64,000 bases of DNA, from NCBI RefSeq assembly GCF_002243515.1, contig NZ_CP022657.1, forward strand, positions 2,533,001-2,597,000. The letters are read 5' to 3'. Under the pieces are notes generated by a model, which ran no database searches, was not told the DNA's origin, and saw only the letters and a program-made list of their open reading frames with translations. Positions 58,801 to 64,000 of this stretch are shown here, piece by piece (position 1 is the stretch's first letter; every line of letters begins with the position of its first letter). A program made the translations under genes and the position numbers. The DNA is from Tumebacillus algifaecis (GTDB lineage: Bacteria; Bacillota; Bacilli; Tumebacillales; Tumebacillaceae).

Positions 58801-59759
58801 TCAGCCAAGCCGTAGCACGGATAAAACGCTTCCTTCTTAAATCCGCACGGCGCAAAAAACTCTGCAAACTTCTGCAAGGTCTCAGCCCGCACCGGTTCAG
58901 CACCTGTAAACGCGATCTGCCACGAACTCAAGTCGAGCGTATCACGCTGCTCCGGTGTGATTTTCTGCAAGCACAGTTCATAGGCAAAATTCGGCCCGCC
59001 GCTGACGGTCGCTTTCGTGCGCGAAATCGTCTCCAACCATCGCAGAGGCTTCTGAATAAAATCGACAGGTGCCATCAGCGTGACCGGATAGCCAGTAAAG
59101 AGCGGCTGTAAGATTCCACCGATCAGTCCCATGTCATGATAAGGGGGCAACCAGATCACACAACGATCTTCCGCCGACGTGCCAAAACTCCGTTCGATCT
59201 CTCCGAGGTTGTGCAACAGATTCCCGTGCGTCAGCATCACCCCTTTAGGTAGCGAGGTGGACCCCGACGTATACTGCAAAAACGCCAAATCGGCCGCCGA
59301 CGTCACAGGCGGCACATATTGCGCTTCCATCTCGTCGAGCGCGTTCATCGGCACCAGCCATTCCAGCTCTTGCAACTCACGGCGATCACCAAAACGAGTC
59401 TCCACGCTTCTCAAAATGGCCGAGGTGGTCAAGGCAAACCGCGCCTGCGCATCCTGCACAACCGCCTGTAAGCGACTCAAATTTCCGTTTGCGCGTGGCG
59501 GATAGGCCGGCACTGCGATCACACCTGCGTATAAACATCCAAAAAAGGCAGCGATATACTCCATCCCCGGTGGATAGAGCAACAAGGCGCGCTCCCCAGT
59601 AGCTCCTCGTTGTTGAAGCAGTGCCGCCCATTGCCGAGCCTGACGGTCCAATTCTCCATACGTCATCTTTTGATCCGATCCATCTTCCGACACAAACGCA
59701 TATGCCGCTCGTTCGCCTTGCTCCGCAGCCCTCCGTCGAAGGAGTTCTGACACCGTCAT
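46869..59759 (-). CDS. Lipopeptide synthetase FAAL-ACP-(C-A-PCP)x3 with a terminal C domain
   Basis: 4296 residues from ATG 59759, which has GGGGG nine bases upstream (an upstream TTG at 59780 is less likely). Domains: FAAL 1-590 (TSGSTSLPKG near 165, PKTSSGKVQRH), ACP with GMDSIAAVEL (Ser about 631), C1 with HHLVSDF near 818, A1 (TSGSTG near 1307), carrier, C2 (HHIAFDG near 1899), A2 (near 2379), carrier, C3 (HHIVTDG near 2942), A3 (near 3422), carrier, and a last C domain (about 3850-4296, HHIITDG near 3997) ending at SISEIQLP with no A, TE or R domain after it. A pockets by hand alignment: DIWEINADD (acidic, perhaps a basic substrate), DAHDTGQVS and DAMFIGLIY, none assigned. It should build an acyl-tripeptide; the last C domain would either release it or pass it to another protein. 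Confidence 0.95.
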   Translation of the reverse strand: MTVSELLRRRAAEQGERAAYAFVSEDGSDQKMTYGELDRQARQWAALLQQRGATGERALLLYPPGMEYIAAFFGCLYAGVIAVPAYPPRANGNLSRLQAVVQDAQARFALTTSAILRSVETRFGDRRELQELEWLVPMNALDEMEAQYVPPVTSAADLAFLQYTSGSTSLPKGVMLTHGNLLHNLGEIERSFGTSAEDRCVIWLPPYHDMGLIGGILQPLFTGYPVTLMAPVDFIQKPLRWLETISRTKATVSGGPNFAYELCLQKITPEQRDTLDLSSWQIAFTGAEPVRAETLQKFAEFFAPCGFKKEAFYPCYGLAEGTLFVSGGLKGEAPIVRTFDREHLKEHRAVEGDGQEMVSSGRLTGSGQTVLVVDGETALPCAAGSVGEIWVAGPSVARGYWQRSEQTEQAFAARLASGEGPFLRTGDLGFVQDGELYITGRQKDLMIVRGRNIYPQDVEFAVQSAHPAVKNSNGAAFAVDVDGEERVVVVQEIERAFRKAELEAVVRAVRQAVAEEHDLQLYAVLLLKPVSIPKTSSGKVQRHLCQERFLQEALDVVYGSVLGQAEQSVAAAKEMTGQVAQQISCEELCNLPHGEAQAVLTAYLAAKAAEALRLGTQGLDASQPLTSLGMDSIAAVELQHRVEEEFGVALPLVELLDGLTVAGIAEQVLQRIENGADVQELEAKSAASNTIALNKGQRALLYLQRLAPESAAYNIARAARLTGPYEVERLRAAFEALAERHPLLRAFVTEQAGEPVFSVSRADEVSVVVVDASTWSEQELQNQLQTFGDQPFALETEFPLRAMLFLRSAQEAVLLLTVHHLVSDFWSLGVLVKELQALYGGAELPAVSRSFADHVQEEAALLSGTRGRDLREYWIEQLQGKAPVLNLPTDFSRPPELTFVGTAVPFQVSPQLTTALRSLAKEQKVTLHMVFLAAFQVLLHRYTGQDELVVGSPTAGRNGVKNAELIGYFVNPVVQRADFSGRPTFEAFLQQVRRTVLGALAHQEYPYPLVAQELGADRDPSDPPLVQVMFTYQKSHLAELGADFAKFALGDGGTQLPFGDLVMEAVELQQRFVQSDLALSVAETDDGLTGRIEYNTDLFLPETAQRMAEHFTTLLSGLPEAIKRPVATLELLTEAEKNWLLYGLNDKVAPYPHHLTAIDLFDEQADKTPNDAAVIFKGARLSYRELQEQANRLAHHLQEKGVVPGLAVGYFAERDLEWAVAVLAILKAGGIYVPLDPKYPLERLTFMVEDTEPQVMLTTSDLVAKLPAHTSQVVCLDTDQDVIRLASTAPVKSGLTPDDVAYVIFTSGSTGRPKGAQVEHKGMLNHLLAKVDELQVTPADRIAQNSSQCVDISMWQLLTGWMAGAVTHILPDEVAFDPARQLDEMEATQLTVVETVPSLLRAMIDEVTERETPPDLSALRWMIPNGEVLPPELCRKWLAFYPSAWLINAYGPTECSDDVTHHFIKEPPGQEVTNISIGRVIPNMKLYVLDAQMQLVPLGVPGELHIGGIGVGPGYLKNPDRTAQSFIPDHISGKPGARLYKTGDLVRYRPDGLLEFLGRIDNQVKIRGFRIEIGEIETVIAKHPAVVETVVVAREVRPGDKRLAAYLVTKRDATITPSEMRGFVREKLPEHMVPSAFVMLAELPLTANGKINRRALPAPDFSLQDEGEYLAPRTSVEERVASVWADVLDVEKVGVHDQFFMLGGHSLLATQVVARVNKAFGVQVPLRTLFEAPTVAEFSEKLECLLELEAERERLHAIVPISRVGQLPLSSAQQRLWMLEQINPQSAFYNIPHALRLRGPLDVEALKHSLQAIWERHEVLRTTYLEQDGQAVQQVAALVGVEVPLVDLSTLQAEEREATAARLAAEHGQKPFDLAQGPMLRLALLRLTETEHLLLFNVHHIAFDGWSVGLFIEELVALYDASVRREAALLPELPVQYADYAAWQQQRLAEPALVRQLDYWKDKLGGELPVLQLPLDRPRPPVQTHDGAVERFAFDAALTEQLQELSQRHGVTLFMTLLCVYQTMLARYSSQDDILVGTPIAGRGRSETERLIGFFVNTLVMRTDFSGDPTFADMLRRVKETALGAYEHEEVPFERLVEELQPERNRSVAPLFQTMFVLQNAPASELRLQGLVVERVHVETNTAKYDLTLSLEEGEQGLVGEFEYNTRLFDRTTILRMVGHFTTLLHAVLADAEQTISALPLLTIAESQQLLGEWIDQEQEFPAGCIHHLFEAQAKLRPEHPAVQFRDEVLSYRELNARANRLARRLQEQGVGPEIVVGLFMERSHDLIVAMLAVFKAGGAYLPLDPDYPEERLRYMIADATPQLIVTMTKNRDAMPDAGTPLFVLDEEATVQDLAQADASNLVSEVKADNLAYMIYTSGSTGRPKGVLIEHSGVVNLVSDPTHLFDTDSRVLQFISINFDASVHEIFTTLSVGATLVIAHEEVRMPGWELVQFLQEQKITHLDLGPSVLTAIPEADFPFLRVVTTGGEAVMPEVIMRWSKGRVLQNQYGPTETTVSATNARYQNVTELLVTDIGRPLRNKKAYILDRNLRPVPIGVQGELFIGGVGLARGYLNRPDLTAEKFLPNPFAEGERLYRTGDLGRWLPNGRIEYLGRTDDQVKLRGFRIELGEIEMVLSKHPAVSETVVIVVENEKGIKSLAAYVVSKPDQEVTSAEVRGYLKETLPEHMIPAAFVFLEAMPVNRNGKIDRHALPKPENLIAEAMLLAPRNAAEAKVAAVFAEVLGQQAVGVEENFFEIGGHSLLATQVISRLQNAFSKEIPLRTLFQAPTVAELAQVLSEQPSREQAPPITRVSRTEGLPLSFAQQRLWVLDQLAPGTALYNMPGTVRLQGELNRIALTRSLQTIVDRHEALRTSFPAVNGLATQVIADSQMVEAAFADVQQLSDAEVFRLVRDEMETPFDLTTGPLVRFRLFQTAEQDHLLVLNMHHIVTDGWSMGIFVREFAALYESFVTGGDPALPELPVHYADYAVWQRNWLDSGVLEGQLDYWRTALDSLPVLQLPTDRPRPHMQTHAGATERFTLSENLTSKLHAISQQHDVTLYMTLLGAFQMLLMRWSGQEDIAVGSPIAGRNQLATENLIGFFVNTLVLRTDLSGAPSFVELLERVRSTALSAYEHQDVPFEKLVEELQPERDLSRPPLVQAMFAMQNAPFTRAELPGLQLMPVEIEETFAKFDLTLSMEEVDGKLTGTVEYATDLYDRETVRRLIGHFETLLVAISDHPEQLITNLPMLTIAERDQLLSGWNDTRSDYPNQCIHQLFVAQAAATPDAIALTFQGQHMTYRELDERSNRLARYLQQQGVSARDLVGLACERSFAMITAMLAVLKAGGSLVALDPSYPQERLSYLMQDSGVRVLLTQAHLVAKLPSHEARVILLDADAARFEAESADQLACTLSPDDVLHVIYTSGSTGQPKGVMVSHRGLVRLFKNNPTVDYHEGETTLQFSSISFDAAGMEIWGSLLNGMRLVIFPPYLPSLEELGEVIRNEQVGLLFLTTALFHQLLDERIDDLRNVKQFIIGGEAMSAAHANKVRTQLPTTRLTNLYGPTEGSIYATAYQVHEANRELQVVPIGQAVANAQVYVLDANGQLLPVGVPGELYIGGDGVALGYLNQPEMTAERFLPHPFSEKPEDRLYRTGDLVRRLADGNLEFLGRLDHQVKIRGFRIELSEIESILGQNARVLDSIVIALDGKLVAYVVTDPNEELTASDLRAALKARVPSYMVPSAFVFLNALPLTQNGKVDRRALPTPDWSSFGGEGEYQPPRNEREQRVVEIWQDVLKLEQVSIFDSFFELGGHSLLATRAISRVNEAFHLQLPLRVLFEAPSAAALAESIAEVLAAGDDVSALPMVPIDRSGKLVTAFNQERVWYLDRMDPGTPAYNVPTAMRLTGPLDIDSLEKSFNEIVRRHESLRTVFGEEAGSVYQRILPNRHWPIAFHDLRNLSAELQEAEVKRLLSQEAQTNFDLTTGPLFSTALLQVGEEDYIWSLTIHHIITDGWSMGVFSKELAVLYTAYSTGQESPLPELDIQFADYSAWLRNWLQGDVLEAKLQYWEHQLGGSASQQYPTDLPRPEQSSKRGKTLNFELSSELTNRINELSARQGVTLFMTLMSAYQLLLSRLSGQNDIVVGSPVANRYRQETEEMIGYFIGNVPMRGDLSGDPTVSELLQRIRRSTLGAYEHQMVPQFLISQRLQSKSALYNALFILQNMPLQQPDLPGVATSVLSPEMEVAKFDLTITMIESDGRLQGFLEFSTDLYLLATAQRLIEQYQSILVAFVTDSEQSISEIQLP

Positions 59760-59844
59760 GTAAAAACCCCCAATTACCAAAGTAGTCTTGATTTCAATTC
59801 TACACGTTGCAAAAATACACCTGCCTTAAAATCTTTATTTCACA

Positions 59845-59876
59845 AAAAGAAAAAACCGGCTCTGCTACGCCGGTTT
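59845..59876 (-). terminator. Terminator after the right-hand NRPS gene
   Basis: Stem AAACCGGC (59853-59860) and GCCGGTTT (59869-59876), with an A-rich run on the plus strand at the left that becomes a T-run in the minus-strand transcript. It separates the right-hand gene from the FAAL gene, so the two are probably separate transcription units. Confidence 0.8.
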
Positions 59877-59901
59877 CTTCCTAAGCCTCTGCGGAAAAAT
59901 T

Positions 59902-62900
59902 TTACGGAAGCGAAATTTCGGAGATCCGTTGCTCCGGATTATCCAGAAACGCCTGCACGATCGTTTCGAAATGCAGAAGCATCCGGTCGATCGTTTCCCG
60001 TTTAAACAGTTCGGTACTGTATTCGAACGATCCGACGAAGTGCCCTCCCGCATCCATCATCGTGATCGTAAAATCAAACTTCGACCCTTCCAGTGCCCCA
60101 TCGACTCCATGCACCGTGAGGCCAGGCAGTTCCACATCGGAAGTTGGGAAGTTCTGCAACACGAACATGCTTTGATAGAGCGGTGTTTGACGCTGCAACG
60201 CTTCTGAGATCAGCACCTGCGGAATCATCTGGTGCTCAAAAGCGCCAAGCGTCGCCGCCCGGGTACGACGCAACAAGTCCCGCACGGTCGGATCGCCAGA
60301 GAGATCACCCCGAATCGGCGCGTTGCCGATGAAGAAGCCGATCAGATTCTCCAACTCTTTGCGATAGCGACCAGCGATCGGCGAGCCGACCGTGATATCA
60401 TCGCCACCACCATTGCGCAATTGCATCGTCTGGAACGCGCTGAGCAGGTACATGAACGGCGTGATCGCATTTTGATCGCAGAACTGCTTGATTTGCGCCG
60501 TCAATTCTTCTGAGAAGCCAACTCGAATCCGGTCGCCCGTCTTCGCTGGCACTTCCGGACGTGGGAAGTCGGTCGGGTAGCTCGGCGGCTTCGCGTCGCC
60601 GAGGTGGTTGAGCCAGTATGCCATCTTGCGATCAAAGAACTCCCCTTGCATCCAGCCCCGCTGCCAGGCGGCAAAGTCTGCGTATTGGATGGTCAGTTCA
60701 GGCAACGGTGATGGCTGTCCGGACACATAGGCCGAATAGAGTACGGCAAATTCGTGGGAGAACACGCCCGTCGACCAGCCGTCGGTGATGATGTGATGCA
60801 TATTTAGAATCCAAACGTGTTCTTCCTCATCGAATTTTAACAGCGCGCTGTACATCGGCGGCTCCGCTTCCAAGTCGAAGTTGCGACCCGCTTCGATTTC
60901 CATGTACCGTGCGACCTCCGCTTTGCGCTGCTCTTCGCTCAAGCCGGGCAGTTCGATCACGGTGAGCGGTGTCCAGTCTGGTGCCAACACGTTCTGACGC
61001 ACGCCTTCACCCCGATCATACAAGACGGTGCGCAACGACTCGTGGCGACTGATGATCTCATTGAGCACTTTCTCCATCACCAAAACATCGAGCTTGCCTT
61101 TGAAGAGCATACCCGTCGGAATGTTGTAAATCGGCGTGCCCGGCGCCATGCGATCGAGTTGCCAGACTCGCTCTTGACCGAACGAGCAGACCAGTTCACC
61201 ATTGCGGGAGACCGGAACAATCGGCGGGAAGTCCTCTTCTCGTTTATGGGTGAGCGCCACATCGATTTGCTCGGCAAGTTCTGCCACGGTCGGAGCTTCG
61301 AACAGGAGACGCAATGGCAATTGCACGTCGAACGCTTCATTGATCCGCGAAATGGTCTGTGTGGCCAACAGCGAATGACCGCCCGTCTCAAAGAAATTGT
61401 CACGGATGCCAATCTTCTCATGACCAAGCACGATCTGCCAGATCTGGCTCAATCGTTCTTCGACCTCGTTGCGCGGCGCTTCATACTGTCCCTTCAGCCC
61501 ATAGTCGGCCGAATCGGGTGCAGGCAGCGCACGGCGGTCCACCTTACCGTTTTGCGTCAATGGCAGTTCGGAAAGCAGCACGAAAGCGGACGGCACCATG
61601 TAGTCGGGCAACAGATTTTTGAGATAGGTGCGCAGTTCGGACGCCATCGTGTCGTTGTCATCACCTACCACATAAGCGACCAGACGCTTGTCACCAGGGC
61701 GGTCTTCGCGGGCCAGCACGACGACAGCCTGCACGGACGGGTGCTCGCCAAGAATGCTTTCGATTTCCGCCAGTTCAATGCGGAAACCACGAATTTTCAC
61801 CTGATGGTCGATTCGACCCATGAACTCCAAGCTCCCGTCGGACAGGTAACGCACCAAGTCTCCCGTCTTGTACAGCCGCGACCCGTCCGCTTTGAACGGA
61901 TTGGCGATAAACATCGCTTCGGTCAACTCTGGGCGATTCAGATAGCCGCGTGCCAATCCCGGCCCTCCGACATGCAGTTCGCCCGGTACACCGACCGGAA
62001 GCGGTTGCAGATGGCGATCGAGCACGTACAATTCGTTGTTGTGAATGGCCGGGCCGATCGGCACCACCGCCGCCACCTGATCGGGATCGTTCATCCAAAG
62101 CGTGGCCGAAGCGACCGTATTCTCCGTCGGACCATACGCGTTGGCGAGCACGCAACCGGGCATTTTTTGTAAAAACTTCTTGGCGTGCGGTGCAGACATC
62201 ACGTCACCGCCGACCGAGAGCAGTTTGAGGTGGCCGATGCTGTCCAGATTTGCGTCTGCCAACTGCGGCAACAGGCCAGAGGTCAACAGCGCCACGGTCA
62301 CTTTTTCCTCAGCAAGCACGCGCACCACTTCATCGATCGTCGGTGTTTGCGCCGGAAACACGACCAGTTTCGCGCCATTGAGCAAGGCGCCCCACACTTC
62401 TGGCGTCGCCGCATCAAACGAGATCGCCGCCAGTTGCAAGAACACTTCATCCGCTCCGAACATCAGGTAGTTGCTGTTTTTCACCAATCGCGCGACCCCG
62501 CGATGCGGGATCAGCACGCCCTTCGGACGGCCTGTCGAACCTGACGTGTAGATCACGTAGGCAAGATGGTCGGGCGTCAAAGTCACATTGGGCGCCAACT
62601 TGCTCTGTGCCTCCACCTGCGACCAATCGCGGTCAAGACAGATCACCTCGGCACGATGTTCCGGCAACTCGGCCAGCAAACGCTCCTGTGTCAACAACAC
62701 CTTGGCCCCGCTGTCTTCCAGCATGTAGGCGAGGCGTTCTTGCGGATAGGACGGGTCGAGTGGCACATACGCCCCACCTGCTTTGACAATCCCAAGCATT
62801 CCGATGACCATCTCGAGCGATCGCTCCACGCAGAGAGCAACGAGCACATCCGGCCCGACACCTTTTTGCTGCAGCATGTGTGCTAGCGCGTTCGCCCGTT

Positions 62901-64000
62901 CGTTCAACTCATCATAGGTGAGCGTTGCTCCGGCAAAACTCACAGCCACCTTGTGGGGAGAGCATGCCACCTGTTCCGTAAACATCTGTGGAATCGTCAT
63001 GTCCTGCGGGTACTCGACCGCATTTTGATTCCACTGGACCAGTTGTTGGTGCAACTCCTCCTCCGTCAACAGCGACAAGGTCGCAATCTCTACATCGGGG
63101 TTGGCAACAATCGCTTCGATCAGTCGGGTGAAATGCCCGGTCATCCGCGAGATCGTCGCAGAATCAAACAAATCGACACTGTATTCAAAGTTCGCAACGA
63201 TCCCGTGCGGGTGCTCGCTCATCGTCAGGTTAAGATCGAATTTGGCTGTGTTGAGGCCTGTCTCCAGGCCACTGATCGTCAGTTCGGATACTTTCTGCGC
63301 ACCCACAGTTGCATTTGTCAGGCTGAACATCGTTTGAAACAAAGGCGTGTAGCTCAAGTTACGCTCTGGCTGAATCTCCTCGACCAGCTTTTCAAACGGC
63401 AGATCTTGATGCGCGTACGCCTCCAGCGCCGTGGTGCGCACACGCTGCAACAGCTCGCGGAAGGTCGGTCGATCGGACAGGTCGGTGCGCATGACAAGCG
63501 TGTTGACAAAAAAGCCGATCAGATCTTCGATCTGCCCGATGTTGCGCCCCGCGATCGGAGAACCGATGGTGATGTCATCCTGCCCCGTGTAGCGGTGTAG
63601 CAACACCGTATAGGCTGCCAGCATCATCATGTACATCGTGACGTTTTCCTGTTTTGCTCGTTCGCTCAACTTATCGATCAGCTTTTTAGGCAACGTAAAC
63701 GGCATGAAGGCCCCGCGGTGATTCGGCACCGCCGGACGCGGGCGATCGGTTGGCAGTTGGAGCACTGGCGGATGATCGCCCAACTTCCCTTTCCAATAGG
63801 AGATCTGCCGTTCTAGCTCTTCACCTGCCAGATGCTGCATTTGCCAGTTGGTAAAATCGACATACTGGATCGGCAATTCAGGAAGCGGAGAAGGCAAGCC
63901 CCTGGAAAATGCTTCGTACAGCACCCCCACTTCCTTTTGCATCACCCCGCACGACCAGCCGTCGGAGATGATATGATGCATCGTCAGCAGCATGACATGG
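59902..64000 (-). CDS. NRPS, C-terminal part: C-A-PCP and terminal C domain (5' part outside window)
   Basis: Open from the right edge to the TAA at 59902; the true start lies beyond 64000. Seen here: part of a C domain with HHIISDG near 63950-63970, an A domain with TSGSTGRPKG near 62540, a carrier with GGHSLLATQ near 61380, and a terminal C domain (61230-59902) with an intact HHIITDG near 60790, ending at RISEISLP. The A pocket reads DAPLSGAVA by hand alignment and is not assigned. The terminal C domain is clearly related to that of the neighbouring FAAL gene and differs from the internal C domains in the same ways. No TE or reductase follows. Confidence 0.93.
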   Translation of the reverse strand, partial: HVMLLTMHHIISDGWSCGVMQKEVGVLYEAFSRGLPSPLPELPIQYVDFTNWQMQHLAGEELERQISYWKGKLGDHPPVLQLPTDRPRPAVPNHRGAFMPFTLPKKLIDKLSERAKQENVTMYMMMLAAYTVLLHRYTGQDDITIGSPIAGRNIGQIEDLIGFFVNTLVMRTDLSDRPTFRELLQRVRTTALEAYAHQDLPFEKLVEEIQPERNLSYTPLFQTMFSLTNATVGAQKVSELTISGLETGLNTAKFDLNLTMSEHPHGIVANFEYSVDLFDSATISRMTGHFTRLIEAIVANPDVEIATLSLLTEEELHQQLVQWNQNAVEYPQDMTIPQMFTEQVACSPHKVAVSFAGATLTYDELNERANALAHMLQQKGVGPDVLVALCVERSLEMVIGMLGIVKAGGAYVPLDPSYPQERLAYMLEDSGAKVLLTQERLLAELPEHRAEVICLDRDWSQVEAQSKLAPNVTLTPDHLAYVIYTSGSTGRPKGVLIPHRGVARLVKNSNYLMFGADEVFLQLAAISFDAATPEVWGALLNGAKLVVFPAQTPTIDEVVRVLAEEKVTVALLTSGLLPQLADANLDSIGHLKLLSVGGDVMSAPHAKKFLQKMPGCVLANAYGPTENTVASATLWMNDPDQVAAVVPIGPAIHNNELYVLDRHLQPLPVGVPGELHVGGPGLARGYLNRPELTEAMFIANPFKADGSRLYKTGDLVRYLSDGSLEFMGRIDHQVKIRGFRIELAEIESILGEHPSVQAVVVLAREDRPGDKRLVAYVVGDDNDTMASELRTYLKNLLPDYMVPSAFVLLSELPLTQNGKVDRRALPAPDSADYGLKGQYEAPRNEVEERLSQIWQIVLGHEKIGIRDNFFETGGHSLLATQTISRINEAFDVQLPLRLLFEAPTVAELAEQIDVALTHKREEDFPPIVPVSRNGELVCSFGQERVWQLDRMAPGTPIYNIPTGMLFKGKLDVLVMEKVLNEIISRHESLRTVLYDRGEGVRQNVLAPDWTPLTVIELPGLSEEQRKAEVARYMEIEAGRNFDLEAEPPMYSALLKFDEEEHVWILNMHHIITDGWSTGVFSHEFAVLYSAYVSGQPSPLPELTIQYADFAAWQRGWMQGEFFDRKMAYWLNHLGDAKPPSYPTDFPRPEVPAKTGDRIRVGFSEELTAQIKQFCDQNAITPFMYLLSAFQTMQLRNGGGDDITVGSPIAGRYRKELENLIGFFIGNAPIRGDLSGDPTVRDLLRRTRAATLGAFEHQMIPQVLISEALQRQTPLYQSMFVLQNFPTSDVELPGLTVHGVDGALEGSKFDFTITMMDAGGHFVGSFEYSTELFKRETIDRMLLHFETIVQAFLDNPEQRISEISLP

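Noticed and set aside
59760-59780. TTG start seven codons upstream for the FAAL-NRPS
   Set aside because: It would put the GGGGG ribosome site inside the coding region; ATG 59759 fits better.
11391-63900. Many long plus-strand frames opposite the NRPS genes
   Set aside because: They are antisense shadows of GC-rich coding sequence with no ribosome sites or domains.
1-64000. Repeated stretches across the window as possible direct repeats or CRISPR
   Set aside because: They are the conserved core motifs of the many A, C and carrier domains, not repeat arrays.

Overview
The window is a 64 kb stretch of a Gram-positive, spore-forming genome. I infer Bacillales, something like Tumebacillus, Brevibacillus or Paenibacillus. 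The support is strong AGGAGG ribosome sites, a spoVK remnant, a MarR/MFS pair, and Bacillus-style NRPS modules. About 80% of it codes for nonribosomal peptide synthetases (NRPS), all on the minus strand, so the assembly lines run from right to left.

Layout from left to right. (1) 1-10338: an NRPS that starts with a fatty-acyl-AMP ligase (FAAL) and runs off the left edge. (2) 10339-11090: its AT-rich leader, an ISL3-type transposase remnant and a terminator. (3) 11091-35955: one operon of four overlapping or closely spaced synthetase genes plus a small frameshifted gene. It encodes a four-module NRPS, a one-module NRPS, a KS-AT-ACP polyketide module whose AT has lost its catalytic serine, and a C-A-N-methyltransferase-PCP module that ends in a condensation-like domain without the catalytic histidines. 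Specificity pockets read as Thr (module 3), Ser (module 4) and Ser (N-methylating module); the others are not assigned. (4) 36.2-39.8 kb: a gene graveyard with remnants of an HTH-like protein, spoVK, the end of an NRPS A domain, a MocR regulator and the 5' part of a FAAL, around one intact nitronate monooxygenase gene. (5) 39.9-46.8 kb: accessory and ordinary genes: a DHA2-type drug exporter with a divergent MarR regulator and a palindromic operator, a chemotaxis receptor, a small membrane protein, a GNAT acetyltransferase, and two coupled genes of unknown function. (6) 46869-59759: a complete FAAL-ACP-(C-A-PCP)x3-C lipopeptide synthetase of about 4296 residues. (7) 59902-64000: the end of another NRPS with the same kind of terminal C domain, with a terminator between it and the gene at 46869-59759.

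How the parts work together: the FAALs should activate a fatty acid as an acyl-adenylate and load it on the following carrier protein. The first C domain then joins it to the first amino acid, giving lipopeptides. The hybrid operon should make a peptide with one two-carbon ketide extension and an N-methyl-serine. No thioesterase or reductase domain is present at any of the three protein ends visible here. Two of these proteins end instead in an intact C domain of a distinct sequence type, and one ends in a C domain with a broken active site. How the products are released is the most interesting open question here.
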